From Blastococcus_B deserti (GTDB lineage: Bacteria > Actinomycetota > Actinomycetes > Mycobacteriales > Geodermatophilaceae): a DNA stretch of 64,000 bases. Location of the stretch: contig NZ_JBHUHP010000008.1 of assembly GCF_042682525.1 (NCBI RefSeq), forward strand, positions 1 to 64,000. The letters are read 5' to 3'. Below are positions 1-11,525 of this stretch, piece after piece (position 1 is the stretch's first letter; each line of letters opens with the position of its first letter). Made by a program: the position numbers and the translations under genes. The notes beneath the pieces were generated by a model, which worked only from the letters and a program-made list of their open reading frames with translations, was not told the origin of the DNA and did not search any database.

Positions 1-177
1 ACCGGCGACACCCTCTTCCACGGCGGACCAGGCGCCACCGGCCGCTCGTTCAGCGACCGGCCGACGATCGAGCACTCCATCCGCTCGGAGCTGTTCACGC
101 TCCACCCCGACACGGTCGTCAGGACCGGCCACGGCGAGGACACCACCATCGCCGCGGAAGTGGGCACCATCGGCTGA
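1..177 (+). CDS. MBL-fold metallo-hydrolase, C-terminal end only
   Basis: The reading frame is open from the first base and ends at TGA 175-177, giving 58 residues of a protein that begins outside the window. The segment starts TGDTLFHGGPGATGRSFSD and ends with RTGHGEDTTIAAE. This is the usual C-terminal end of glyoxalase II-like metallo-beta-lactamase-fold hydrolases: the GDTLF motif carries the bridging metal-binding Asp, and the His of TGHGEDT is the last metal ligand. A zinc-dependent thioester or lactone hydrolase is likely, but the substrate cannot be told from the tail. It runs convergent to the HAD gene on its right. Confidence 0.75.
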   Translation, partial: TGDTLFHGGPGATGRSFSDRPTIEHSIRSELFTLHPDTVVRTGHGEDTTIAAEVGTIG

Positions 178-228
178 CGCCGCGATGCCCGCGCCGCGCT
201 CCTGGTCACCGGCGGCGGGCCGCCCGGC

Positions 229-957
229 TCACTCCGGCCGGTCGGCTCCGACGGGGGCCAGGAGCCCGGCGAGGACGGGCACGTCGACGTCGACGAGGCT
301 CTTGCGCAGGGTCAGCCGGGCGGCCGGGGCGACGTCCTGGACGTTCGGGACGCCGAGAACGGCCGCACCGGCCGCCAGGCCGGCCGCGATCCCGGACTGG
401 GAGTCCTCGATCACGACGCACTCCCCCGGCCCGACGTCCAGGGCGGCCATGGCCCGGCGGTAGGGCGCCGGGTCGGGCTTGCGGGCCGGGACCTCGTCGC
501 CGCAGACGGTGACGTCGAACGGGTCCCCGCCCAGGTCGGCACGGATGGTCGCCAGCACGAACTCGGCCACCCGCCGGGGCGTCGTGGTGACCACCGCGGC
601 CCGCAGCCCCGCCGCCCGGACCTCGGTCAGCAGCTCCCGCGCGCCCGGGCACCAGGAGATGCCGCCCGCCATGAGTTGCGCCGTCCGCTCCTCGACCCAC
701 CGGGCATCGGCCAGCAGCTGCTCCTCCGTCCGGACCACGCCGAGGTCGGCATGGAGGATGGCCATGGAGCGGCGCATGCTGGACCCCACGGTCGCCGCCC
801 GGGCGCCGGGCGACATGCGGCCGCCGAGGGCGGCCGCGAGCTCGAACATGGCCTCGCCCCAGTACTGCTCGGTCTCGACCAGCGTGCCGTCCATGTCGAA
901 CAGGACGGCACGCAGGTCGCCCGGACCCGGTGCGGTGGCCGTGCCGATCGGGCTCAT
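229..957 (-). CDS. HAD-superfamily phosphatase (beta-phosphoglucomutase-like)
   Basis: The 242-residue protein has the four HAD motifs in order: DMDGT (about residues 21-25, nucleophile Asp plus acid/base Asp), VTTTP (about 123-127, Thr of motif II), KPDP (about 160, Lys of motif III) and VIEDSQSGIAAG (about 177-188, acidic motif IV). An alpha-helical cap lies between motifs I and II, so it belongs to subfamily IA with phosphoglycolate phosphatase and beta-phosphoglucomutase relatives. It should be a cytosolic Mg-dependent phosphate-ester hydrolase; the substrate is unknown. Its ATG overlaps the stop of the upstream secreted-protein gene as ATGA (954-957), so the two are probably translationally coupled. 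Confidence 0.85.
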   Translation of the reverse strand: MSPIGTATAPGPGDLRAVLFDMDGTLVETEQYWGEAMFELAAALGGRMSPGARAATVGSSMRRSMAILHADLGVVRTEEQLLADARWVEERTAQLMAGGISWCPGARELLTEVRAAGLRAAVVTTTPRRVAEFVLATIRADLGGDPFDVTVCGDEVPARKPDPAPYRRAMAALDVGPGECVVIEDSQSGIAAGLAAGAAVLGVPNVQDVAPAARLTLRKSLVDVDVPVLAGLLAPVGADRPE

Positions 958-1931
958 CCCCGGTAGTTCACGTGGGGGTGGTCGAAGTGGTTGGCCGTGG
1001 CGCTGCCGCGGTCCTCCATCCCCTTCCAGGAGCCGCCCGGCGAGGAGAGCATCCGCTGCTGCCAGATGATGTAGTCGACACCGAGCTCGTCCCAGTGGGC
1101 GATGTGGTACTCGACGATCGCATCACCGAGGGCACTGTCGGAGCCCACCATGTAGTCGAGGGCCAGGCCGGAGGGGTGTCCGCCCGGGTCGGCCGCGCTG
1201 GCCCGGGTGCCGCCGATGGTGATGCGGTCGGCGCCGGGCACGTTGCTCACGACCGCATTGGCCGCGGCCTGCACCTGCGGCTTCACGGGGCCGGCGCTGT
1301 TGCTGATCTTGGCGATGACGCTGGCGACCGTCGAGGCCGCGGCGGCGGTGACCTGCGAGGAGGCCTGCGCAGCGGCCTGCGCAGCGGCCTCGGCCGCCGC
1401 GCGCGCCTCGGCCTCGGCGCGGGCGGCTTCGGCCGCCGCGCGTGCCTCGGCCTCGGCGCGGGCGGCCGCTGCGGCCTGCTCGGCCTGGGCCTGGGAGGCG
1501 GCGGCCGCGGCCTGTTCCGCATCCCGCTCGGCACGGCTCGCCGCGAGCTGGTCCAGGAGGACCGGCTCCTCCATCGCCGGCTCGTCGATGCCGGAGCCGT
1601 CGATCCCGAGGGCGTCGGCGACGGCCACCGATGCCGACTGCTCCTGGGCCGACGTGGCGGAGGCAGCAGGCCCGCCGGTGACCAGGTTGGCGAGGGCGAG
1701 GGCGCACACGCTCGCGATGCCCGCGGCGTACGCCACGCGGGACCCTGGCGCCGTCATGCGGCGCCGACCGCCACCGCGGGACGCGTGGCGAGCCGATGAC
1801 GGCGTCGCGGCGTCGTCCCGGGAGACGGTGTCGTGGGAGACGGTGTCGTGGGAGACGGTGTGGTCGAAGACGGTGTGGTCGGAGACGGTGTCGTCGAGAC
1901 GAGGTGCGGTGTGCGAGTTCAGGGTCGCCAC
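954..1931 (-). CDS. Secreted Ala-rich coiled-coil protein with cell-wall C-terminal domain
   Basis: 325 residues from a GTG at 1931. The N-terminal 58 residues are polar and carry five pentapeptide repeats of the type DHTVS/HDTVS. A hydrophobic signal/anchor segment (VAYAAGIASVCALALANLV, about 65-83) follows, then a long Ala/Glu/Arg coiled coil (about 120-190). The C-terminal domain of about 110 residues contains PSGLALDYMV, EYHIAHWDELGVDYIIWQQ and NHFDHPHVNYRG. Such domains occur in actinobacterial cell-wall hydrolase-like proteins (NlpC/Rpf/M15 neighbourhoods); the conserved His and Asp residues suggest a metal site, but catalysis is unproven. The leader holds a c-di-AMP riboswitch, which fits control of wall-remodelling proteins. 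An internal start at Met59 is possible but would remove only the repeat region. Confidence 0.75.
   Translation of the reverse strand: MATLNSHTAPRLDDTVSDHTVFDHTVSHDTVSHDTVSRDDAATPSSARHASRGGGRRRMTAPGSRVAYAAGIASVCALALANLVTGGPAASATSAQEQSASVAVADALGIDGSGIDEPAMEEPVLLDQLAASRAERDAEQAAAAASQAQAEQAAAAARAEAEARAAAEAARAEAEARAAAEAAAQAAAQASSQVTAAAASTVASVIAKISNSAGPVKPQVQAAANAVVSNVPGADRITIGGTRASAADPGGHPSGLALDYMVGSDSALGDAIVEYHIAHWDELGVDYIIWQQRMLSSPGGSWKGMEDRGSATANHFDHPHVNYRG
1821..1895. repeat. Five 15-bp tandem repeats inside the secreted-protein gene
   Basis: Five consecutive 15-bp units, close to GGAGACGGTGTCGTG on the plus strand, run from 1821 to 1895. The first two are identical; the other three differ at one to three positions. 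The period is five codons, so copy-number changes keep the reading frame and alter only the number of D/H-H/D-T-V-S pentapeptides in the cytoplasmic N-terminus. Confidence 0.9.
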
Positions 1932-1952
1932 AGGGGGCGGCTCTCCGTTCTT

Positions 1953-2096
1953 CCTCAGCCGCCTACCGAGTTAGCTGACGGGTTCGGGCCGGAAGTTGCC
2001 CTACCTGCACGCACGCAGGATTCACCCCAGAGGATCCATGGGTCCCCGGTCGGCGCGACGCTCGGCCGCGCATCGTTCGGCGGTGCCCGGCCGAGG
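1953..2096 (-). ncRNA. c-di-AMP riboswitch (ydaO/yuaA leader)
   Basis: Read on the minus strand, this leader carries the hallmark segments of the ydaO/yuaA class in the right order: GGGGACCCA, GGGGTGAATCC, GGTAGGGCAACTTCC, and then CCCGAACCCGTCAGCTAAC followed by TCGGTAGGCGG. The ends CCTCGGCCG (2096-2088) and CGGCTGAGG (1961-1953) can pair as the closing P1 stem. In actinobacteria this class controls cell-wall hydrolase genes and normally turns expression off when c-di-AMP is bound; that is established for the class. It ends about 20 nt before the GTG of the secreted-protein gene. The match is by eye to remembered consensus, without a covariance model. Confidence 0.88.
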
Positions 2097-2211
2097 TCCT
2101 CGGTCGAGGAGCGGAGCCCGCCGGACAGGTAACGAAATTATCACGACGCGCCGACGCGAACGGGACGATTCCGTCACATTTCCCCGCCGGGGCCGCGCGT
2201 GGCGTCCGCCG

Positions 2212-6015
<3,804 letters not shown>

Positions 6016-6058
6016 CGAACAAGACTAGACGCGCCCGACGGCGGATCGGTTCCCTCGT

Positions 6059-6106
6059 CGCGGGTGCCGGCCCACACGGAAGGGGTGTGAGAGCGCGGCA
6101 CCCGCG
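6059..6106. promoter_or_regulatory. Nested inverted repeat in the metH / PAC2 divergent promoter
   Basis: CGCGGGTGCCG (6059-6069) is perfectly complemented by CGGCACCCGCG (6096-6106). Inside it, CACAC (6073-6077) pairs with GTGTG (6085-6089). Two direct copies of GGCGGATCG flank it at about 6040 and 6106. It lies midway in the 115-bp intergenic region, so it could be an operator shared by both genes or a cruciform/attenuator. The factor is unknown. Confidence 0.55.
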
Positions 6107-6130
6107 GCGGATCGACGTAGGCTCGCAAAG

Positions 6131-6994
6131 GTGATCGATCCTCAGTCCACCGCAGACGACCTGCCCCAGCTGACCGACCCCGTCGTGGTCGTGGCCTTCG
6201 AGGGCTGGAACGACGCCGGGGACGCCGCGACCGGAGCGGTCGAGCACCTCGAGCTCATCTGGGACGCCAAACCGCTGGCCGCGCTGGACCCGGAGGACTA
6301 CTACGACTTCCAGGTGAACCGCCCGACCGTGTCGCTGATCGGCGGCGTCAGCCGCCGCATCGAGTGGCCCACGACCCGGATCTCGGTGGCCCGTCCGCCC
6401 GGCAGCGAGCGCGACGTCATCCTCATCCGCGGCATCGAGCCCAACATGCGCTGGCGGGGCTTCTGCGAGGAGCTCATCGAGATCCTGCGCGAGCTGGACG
6501 CCTCGATCGTCGTCGCCCTCGGGGCGCTGCTGGCCGACACCCCGCACACCCGGCCCACCCCGGTGACCGGCTCGGCCTACGACGCCGAGTCGGCCCGGCT
6601 CTACGGGTTGGAGACCTCCCGCTACGAGGGGCCCACCGGCATCCTCGGCGTCTTCCAGGACGCCTGCGTCCAGGCCGGGCTGCCGGCGATCAGCTTCTGG
6701 GCCGCCGTGCCGCACTACGTGTCGCAGCCCCCGTCGCCGCGGGCGACCGTCGCGCTGCTGCAGCGGGTCGAGGAGGTCCTCGAGCTGACCGTTCCGCTCG
6801 GCGCCCTGCCGCAGCAGGCCGAGGACTGGGTGAAGACCGTCGACGAGATGGCCAACGAGGACGACGAGGTCGTCGAGTACGTCCGCTCGCTGGAGGAACG
6901 CGCCACCGAAGTGGACCTGTCGCAGGCCAACGGCGACACGATCGCCAAGGAGTTCGAGCGCTACCTGCGGCGCCGGGGTGCCTCCGGGGGCTGA
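6131..6994 (+). CDS. PAC2-family protein (proteasome-assembly-chaperone fold)
   Basis: 287 residues from GTG 6131. The N-terminus (VVVAFEGWNDAGDAATGAVEHL) and the later VALGALLADTPHTRPTPVTG and GILGVFQDACVQAGLPAISFWAAVPHYV match the bacterial PAC2 family, which shares its fold with archaeal and eukaryotic proteasome-assembly chaperones. Mycobacteria carry a homologue (Rv2125) beside metH, as here. Its biochemical role in actinobacteria is not settled; a chaperone-like function is suggested by fold only. The C-terminus (about 230-287) is charged and helical. No clear Shine-Dalgarno sequence precedes the GTG. A hairpin ends the transcript right after the stop. Confidence 0.9.
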   Translation: MIDPQSTADDLPQLTDPVVVVAFEGWNDAGDAATGAVEHLELIWDAKPLAALDPEDYYDFQVNRPTVSLIGGVSRRIEWPTTRISVARPPGSERDVILIRGIEPNMRWRGFCEELIEILRELDASIVVALGALLADTPHTRPTPVTGSAYDAESARLYGLETSRYEGPTGILGVFQDACVQAGLPAISFWAAVPHYVSQPPSPRATVALLQRVEEVLELTVPLGALPQQAEDWVKTVDEMANEDDEVVEYVRSLEERATEVDLSQANGDTIAKEFERYLRRRGASGG

Positions 6995-7004
6995 GCGATC
7001 GCAC

Positions 7005-7023
7005 TGCGGTCCTCCGGACCGCA
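7005..7023 (+). terminator. Hairpin after the PAC2 gene
   Basis: TGCGGTCC (7005-7012) and GGACCGCA (7016-7023) form a perfect 8-bp stem with a 3-nt loop, ten bases after the PAC2 stop. There is no U-tract, as is common in high-GC actinobacteria. It lies between two convergent genes and could act for both. Confidence 0.6.
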
Positions 7024-7105
7024 CCACGGCCAGGTGCCGTCCCGACCGCCGCTGAGCCGCTGCGTCGCCCGATCGCGGACAGCCTCCGGGGCCCCCCTCC
7101 TCGCG
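7024..7105 (-). repeat. Short 3'-end repeat, family B copy 1
   Basis: This stretch after the dGTPase-like stop resembles 11526-11618. Shared blocks on the plus strand are CGGCCAGG(T/A)GCCGTCCCGACC, a CTGCGTCG/TGCGTCG block, and AGCCTCCGG followed by a C/G run. Both copies follow the stop codon of a minus-strand gene in the same orientation, suggesting a gene-end element, possibly terminator-associated. Confidence 0.5.
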
Positions 7106-7115
7106 CCAGAACCGA

Positions 7116-8156
7116 TCACCGCAACAGGGCAACCATCCTGGCGGCTGCGTCGGCGTCGAAGAGCCGGTCGTGCATCGACAGTGCGAAGCGGTCGGTCATG
7201 CCCGAGACGTAGTCGACGACCTGGGTGACGGCGTCGGCCTCCGTGTCGCGGTAGGACGCCGGGATCAGCTCGGGATGGGCCAGGTGGTGGTCGACCAGCC
7301 GGCGGATGACGTCGATGGCCACGTGCTTCTGGCCGGCCGCCGTCTCTGAGGCGTAGACCCGCTCGAACATGAACGCCCGCAGCTCGTGCATCGCCGCCAG
7401 GGGCCCCGGCGCCATGACGACGGCACCGGCGGGACCGTTCCCGGACAGGGACCCCTCGAGGACGGCGTCGATCATGGTGCCCACCATCTCGCTGCCCGGC
7501 TCGCCGAAGACCTCGCGGGCCCGGGCGGGCAGGTCCGCCGGCCGGATCACGCCGGCGCGGATGGCGTCGAGCGCGTCGTGGGACAGGTAGCCGATCCGGT
7601 CGGCGTAGCGGACGCACTCCCCCTCGCGGGTGGCGGGCGGCGGATCGATCTTCCAGCTGTGGGCTCGGACGCCGTCGCGCACCTCCCAGGTGAGGTTGAG
7701 GTCCTCGAGGGTCTCGACGATCCGCACGCCCTGCGCCGCGTGGTGCCAGCCGCCGGCGACGTAGGGGTCGAACGCCTCCTCGCCGATGTGCCCGAACGGT
7801 GAGTGCCCGACGTCATGGGCGAGGGCGATGGCCTCGGCGAGCGAGTCGTTGAGCCCCAGCGCCCGCGCGAGGGACCGGGCGACCTGGGTGACCTGCAGCG
7901 TGTGGGTGAGGCGGGTGACGAAGTGGTCGCCGTCGGGGTTGAGGAAGACCTGCGTCTTGTGCTTGAGCCGGCGGAACGCCTTGGCGTGCAGGATGCGGTC
8001 CCGGTCCCGCTCGAACGCCGTGCGCAGCGGGTCCTCCGGCTCCGGACGGGCCCGGCCCCGGCTGGCCGCCGCCCGCGTCGCCGCGGGGGCCAGCTGCTCC
8101 TCCGCACGCTCGCGCGCCGCCCGGTCGGTGAACCGGAAAGGCGGCTGCGCCGTCAT
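7116..8156 (-). CDS. HD-domain deoxynucleotide triphosphohydrolase (dGTPase-like)
   Basis: 346 residues. The N-terminal FERDRDRILHAKAFRRLKHKTQVF and RLTHTLQVTQVAR (about 82) match the dGTPase family. They are followed by the metal motif HDVGHSPFGH (about 113-122) and the downstream Asp in YADRIGYLSHDALDA. Such enzymes split dNTPs into deoxynucleoside and triphosphate and adjust dNTP pools; the short form found here is typical of actinobacteria. ATG 8156 shares its first base with the TGA of mshC (TGATG), so translation is probably coupled. A longer in-frame opening upstream is only the shadow of mshC. Confidence 0.9.
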   Translation of the reverse strand: MTAQPPFRFTDRAARERAEEQLAPAATRAAASRGRARPEPEDPLRTAFERDRDRILHAKAFRRLKHKTQVFLNPDGDHFVTRLTHTLQVTQVARSLARALGLNDSLAEAIALAHDVGHSPFGHIGEEAFDPYVAGGWHHAAQGVRIVETLEDLNLTWEVRDGVRAHSWKIDPPPATREGECVRYADRIGYLSHDALDAIRAGVIRPADLPARAREVFGEPGSEMVGTMIDAVLEGSLSGNGPAGAVVMAPGPLAAMHELRAFMFERVYASETAAGQKHVAIDVIRRLVDHHLAHPELIPASYRDTEADAVTQVVDYVSGMTDRFALSMHDRLFDADAAARMVALLR

Positions 8157-9406
8157 CAGCAGTCCTGGAGGTCGACGCCGAGCAGCGCGTCGACGAGGTC
8201 GCAGACGACGGCCGGGGCCTGCTCCTCCTGGTCCCCCGCGCCGGACAGGGTGGCCTCCGCCCAGGCGTCGACCAGTGCGATGGCGCCCGGGCTGTCGAGG
8301 TCGTCGGTCAGCCGCTCGCGCACCCCGTGCAGGACCGGCCCGGCCGGCGCCCCAGCGTCCTGCGCCACGGCGCGGCGCCAGGTCTCCAGCCGCTGCTCGG
8401 CGGTGCGCAGCAGGTCCGTCGTCCAGGCGCGGTCGGTGCGGTAGTGGCCCGACAGCAGGGCCAGCCGGATCGCCATCGGATCGACACCGTCGCCCCGCAG
8501 CCGGGAGACGAAGACCAGGTTGCCGCGGCTCTTGCTCATCTTCTCGCCGTCGAGGCCGATCATCGCCGCGTGCACGTAGGCCCGGGCGAAGGGCTTGGTG
8601 GCGGTGAGCGCCTCGGCGTGCACGGCCGAGAACTCGTGGTGCGGGAAGATCAGGTCGCTGCCGCCGCCCTGCACGTCGAAGCCCATGCCGATGGTGTCGA
8701 GCGCGATCGTGGCGCACTCGATGTGCCAGCCGGGCCGGCCGGTGGTGCCACGCGGGCCCGGCCACGACGGCTCACCGGGCCGCTGGCCCCGCCAGAGCAT
8801 CGGGTCGAGGGCCTGGCGCTTGCCCGGGCGGTCGGGGTCGCCCCCGCGCTCGGCGAAGAAGCCCAGCATCGTGGCCTCGTCGTAGCCGGACTCGCTGCCG
8901 AACCCGGGGGCCTGCGAGACGTCGTGGTAGACGTCGCCGGTGCCGTCGTCCAGGACGTAGGCGAGGCCCTCGGACAGGAGGTCCTCGATGTGGGCGACGA
9001 TCCGCGGGATGGACTCGACGGCGCCGACGAAGTCCTCGGGCGGCAGCACGCGGAGGGCGGCCATGTCCTCGCGGAACAGAGCCGTCTCCCGCATGCCGAG
9101 CACGATCCAGTCCTCGTTGTCGCGGTGGGCGCGCTCGAGCAGCGGGTCGTCGATGTCGGTGACGTTCTGGACGTAGTGGACGGCGTGGCCGGCGTCCCGC
9201 CACACCCGGTTGACCAGGTCGAAGGCCAGGTAGGTCGCCGCGTGCCCGAGGTGGGTGGCGTCGTAGGGCGTGATGCCGCAGACGTACATCCGCGCGGTCG
9301 GGCCGGGGCTGGTGGCCACCACCTCGCCGCGAGCGGTGTCGTGGACCTTGAGCACGGGCCCGGTCCCGGGCAGGGTCGGCAGCAGGGGGGCGGGCCAGGA
9401 GAGCAC
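8156..9406 (-). CDS. mshC: L-cysteine:1D-myo-inositol 2-amino-2-deoxy-alpha-D-glucopyranoside ligase
   Basis: The 416-residue protein is the usual size for MshC, which joins cysteine to GlcN-Ins with ATP in mycothiol synthesis. It is a class I cysteinyl-tRNA-synthetase-like enzyme: the HIGH-type motif is GITPYDATHLGHA (about 44-56) with Cys43 ahead of it as a zinc ligand. GWHIECATIAL (about 230) and FPHHEFSAVHAEA carry the other zinc ligands, and EKMSKSRGN (about 287-295) is the KMSKS loop. It lacks the anticodon-binding domain of true CysS. Presence of mshC shows that the host makes mycothiol, consistent with the mycothiol-dependent-fold protein at 10.4 kb. Confidence 0.95.
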   Translation of the reverse strand: MLSWPAPLLPTLPGTGPVLKVHDTARGEVVATSPGPTARMYVCGITPYDATHLGHAATYLAFDLVNRVWRDAGHAVHYVQNVTDIDDPLLERAHRDNEDWIVLGMRETALFREDMAALRVLPPEDFVGAVESIPRIVAHIEDLLSEGLAYVLDDGTGDVYHDVSQAPGFGSESGYDEATMLGFFAERGGDPDRPGKRQALDPMLWRGQRPGEPSWPGPRGTTGRPGWHIECATIALDTIGMGFDVQGGGSDLIFPHHEFSAVHAEALTATKPFARAYVHAAMIGLDGEKMSKSRGNLVFVSRLRGDGVDPMAIRLALLSGHYRTDRAWTTDLLRTAEQRLETWRRAVAQDAGAPAGPVLHGVRERLTDDLDSPGAIALVDAWAEATLSGAGDQEEQAPAVVCDLVDALLGVDLQDC

Positions 9407-9441
9407 GGCACGAGCCTAGATCGGAGCTCCGACGGGCCTGC

Positions 9442-10277
9442 TCAGCCCGGGGCCGGCCGTCCCTCCGGCGAGGGGAACCGGACGTCTGCCGCCGGCTCGA
9501 CGAGGGCCGGTGGCAGGGGACGATCGGCCACCTGCGCCAACAGCACCTCGGCGAACAGCTCCGGCGCCTCCCCGTTCCAGGCGTGCCCGACGCCGGGGAT
9601 CACCCGTGCCCGGCCGCGCGGGAACGCACCGGCCAGCACCGGGAGGGACCGGCGGACGAGGTCGTGCTCCCGCTCCCCCGCCACGGCGAGCAGCCGGCAC
9701 GGGGAGGACCCCGCCTCCGCGGGGACGCCGTAGGTGGTGAGTTCGCTGCCGACGCGGAGGAACGTCCCCGGGGCGACGCTGCGCGCCTCGCGGACGTAGG
9801 CCTCCAGGTCCTCGGGCGGGACGCGCAGGGCACGCGCGTTGGCCCTCAGCATGGGGCCGGACGTCATGAAGGGGTTCAGGAGCCGTCCGCTGAGCCGCAT
9901 CAGCCGGGGATGCGGGAAGGGGAGCACGTTCACCCCGCTGACAGCGCGCTCGGCACCAGGTCGGGCCGGGCGGCGGCCAGGGTGGCGGCCACGTAGCCGC
10001 CCAGTGACAGGCCCACCAGGTGCGCCGATCCCGCCGCGGCGTGCCTGGCCACGACGTCGGCGACGGCCGTGGCGGTGTCGTGCAGGGAGACCCACGGTCT
10101 GGTCCGGCTCCTGCCGTGCCCGGGCAGATCGACGACCACGAGGTGCAGGTCGTCGCCGAGAGCGCTCACCAGGCGATCCCACATCCATCCGCTGGTCCCC
10201 AGGCCGTGCAGCAGGACGACGGTGGGGGCGTCGCGGGATCCGGCCTCGAGGCACGCCAGGGCCGACTCGGGCGTCAT
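9442..10277 (-). pseudogene. Alpha/beta hydrolase broken by a single-base frameshift
   Basis: The N-terminal part (10277 to about 9940) reads VVLLHGLGTSGWMWDRL (oxyanion HG), VVVDLPGHGRSR and the nucleophile elbow HLVGLSLGGYVAATLAA, then stops at 9930. The missing half continues in another frame (VNVLPFPHPRLMRLSG to RVIPGVGHAWNGEAPELFAEVL, stop 9442) and carries the catalytic His. The switch falls near GCGCTGTCAGCGGGGTGA on the minus strand; restoring frame needs one extra base. The joined product would be about 278 residues, normal for the family. Either a real recent loss, a sequencing error, or less likely a programmed shift. Confidence 0.8.
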
Positions 10278-10350
10278 GGCCGCATCCTGCCTCAGGAGCG
10301 GCTACCGGCCCTACTGTGTCGCGAGGAACCACCGGCGAGGAGGGGCCATG

Positions 10351-10395
10351 CGACGAGGGGTCGTGCGGCGAGGGGTCGTGCGGCGAGGGGTCATG
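10351..10395 (+). repeat. Tandem 15-bp unit carrying Shine-Dalgarno and start codon
   Basis: Three 15-bp units (CGACGAGGGGTCGTG, CGGCGAGGGGTCGTG, CGGCGAGGGGTCATG) run head to tail. Each contains a GAGGGG ribosome-binding-like block and ends in GTG, GTG and ATG, all in the frame of the downstream gene. Another ATG lies at 10348, after AGGAGG. Confidence 0.85.
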
Positions 10396-11109
10396 GAGCT
10401 GGACGAGTACCTCCCTGTGCTGGAGAAGGCCAACGCCCGGTTCGCCGGCGCGGCCGCCGAGGCGGTGCTCGAGCACGGGTGGGCCGCGCCGGTGCCCGGC
10501 TGCCCGGGGTGGCGGCTCGCCGACCTGGTGTGGCACCTCTCGGAGGTCCAGCACTTCTGGTCATGGGTGGTGAAGACCCGCGCCCCGGACCCCTCGACCT
10601 ACGTCGAGCCGCCCCGGCACCCCGACGACGAGCTGCTGGGTTTCCTCGCCGCGCAGAACGCCGAACTGGAGCTGGTGCTGGCCGGCGCCGATCCCGCCGA
10701 GCGGGTGTGGACCTGGGCACCGCAGCAGGACGTCGCCTTCGTGCTCCGGCGTCAGGCGCTGGAGGCCACCATCCACACCGTCGACGTCGAGCAGGTGCTC
10801 GGCGACGTCCGCCCGATCCCCACCGCCGTCGGCCTCGACGGCCTCGACGAGTGGCTGGACGTCATGGTCCCCGGCGCGCTGCCCGACGGCCCGCCCGAGA
10901 ACGCCCACCCCGTCGTCTTCCACGCCGTCGACGCCGATGCCGAGCGGACGCTCTTCCCCGGGTCGAAGCCCTTCCCGATCGCGGCGCTGACGGGCACCGC
11001 GGGCGACCTGCTGCTCGCGGTCTGGCGGCGGGTGCCGCTCGAGGTGCTCACGGTGGACGGCGACGGGCTGCAGGCCGCCGCGATGATCGACCTGGTCCGG
11101 CTGGAGTAG
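10393..11109 (+). CDS. Mycothiol-dependent maleylpyruvate-isomerase-family protein
   Basis: 238 residues from ATG 10393. The N-terminal DinB-like four-helix domain shows VPGCPGWRLADLVWHLSEVQHFW (metal-binding His48) and RRQALEATIHTVDVEQ (Glu and His ligands). The C-terminal segment is the MDMPI_C type (FPIAALTGTAGDLLLAVWRR). The family uses a divalent metal and mycothiol for isomerisation or S-transfer reactions; the real substrate here is unknown. The neighbouring mshC supplies mycothiol. The start is uncertain: ATG 10348 with a better AGGAGG site would add a 15-residue leader made of repeated MRRGVV-type units, and GTGs at 10363 and 10378 are also in frame. Confidence 0.85.
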   Translation: MELDEYLPVLEKANARFAGAAAEAVLEHGWAAPVPGCPGWRLADLVWHLSEVQHFWSWVVKTRAPDPSTYVEPPRHPDDELLGFLAAQNAELELVLAGADPAERVWTWAPQQDVAFVLRRQALEATIHTVDVEQVLGDVRPIPTAVGLDGLDEWLDVMVPGALPDGPPENAHPVVFHAVDADAERTLFPGSKPFPIAALTGTAGDLLLAVWRRVPLEVLTVDGDGLQAAAMIDLVRLE

Positions 11110-11123
11110 GTCTCACGGCCGGT

Positions 11124-11510
11124 TCACGGCCAGCGCACGGCATAGCGCTCGAAGGCCTCGCCGGTCTGGATGCCGACGACGCAGAAGACGAGCCCGGCAG
11201 GGTCGAGCATCTGCCAGAACGAGCCCATGTCCCGGTGGCGGGTTGCCCCCAGGGCCTCGAGTCGCGCCACCTCGGCGGGGATGTCGTCGGTCTCGATGTC
11301 GACGTGCCACCGCGGCGGCGTCCCCTCGCCGGTCCGCTGGATCTCGATCTGCCACCCGTCGGCGAACGAGCCGAGCGACGCCCAGTCCTCGTCGGTGTGG
11401 TCGGGCTCGGCCGAGCGCCCGGTGGCGCCGGCCCAGAAGTCGGTGCCGGCGACGTGGTGCTCCGGCGGCAGGTCGAGCAGCAGGATGGACAGTCGGCTGC
11501 GGTGCGGCAT
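11124..11510 (-). CDS. VOC-family (glyoxalase/bleomycin-resistance fold) protein
   Basis: 128 residues. The fold is recognisable from the N-terminal strand LSILLLDLPPEHHVAGTDFWAGATG, the middle RWHVDIETDDIPAEVARLEALGA and the terminal strand MLDPAGLVFCVVGIQ. Proteins of this size usually dimerise and bind metal, ligand or drug; many are annotated only as glyoxalase-like. No substrate can be deduced. It is convergent with the maleylpyruvate-isomerase-family gene (14 bp gap). Confidence 0.82.
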   Translation of the reverse strand: MPHRSRLSILLLDLPPEHHVAGTDFWAGATGRSAEPDHTDEDWASLGSFADGWQIEIQRTGEGTPPRWHVDIETDDIPAEVARLEALGATRHRDMGSFWQMLDPAGLVFCVVGIQTGEAFERYAVRWP

Positions 11511-11525
11511 GTGTCCACTGTCGCC

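Noticed and set aside
6016..6130. Cobalamin riboswitch ahead of metH
   Set aside because: The 115-bp leader lacks the B12 box and is too short; only a palindrome is present.
9930..9960. Programmed -1 frameshift in the alpha/beta hydrolase
   Set aside because: No slippery heptamer or downstream pseudoknot was visible at the break; a point deletion is simpler.
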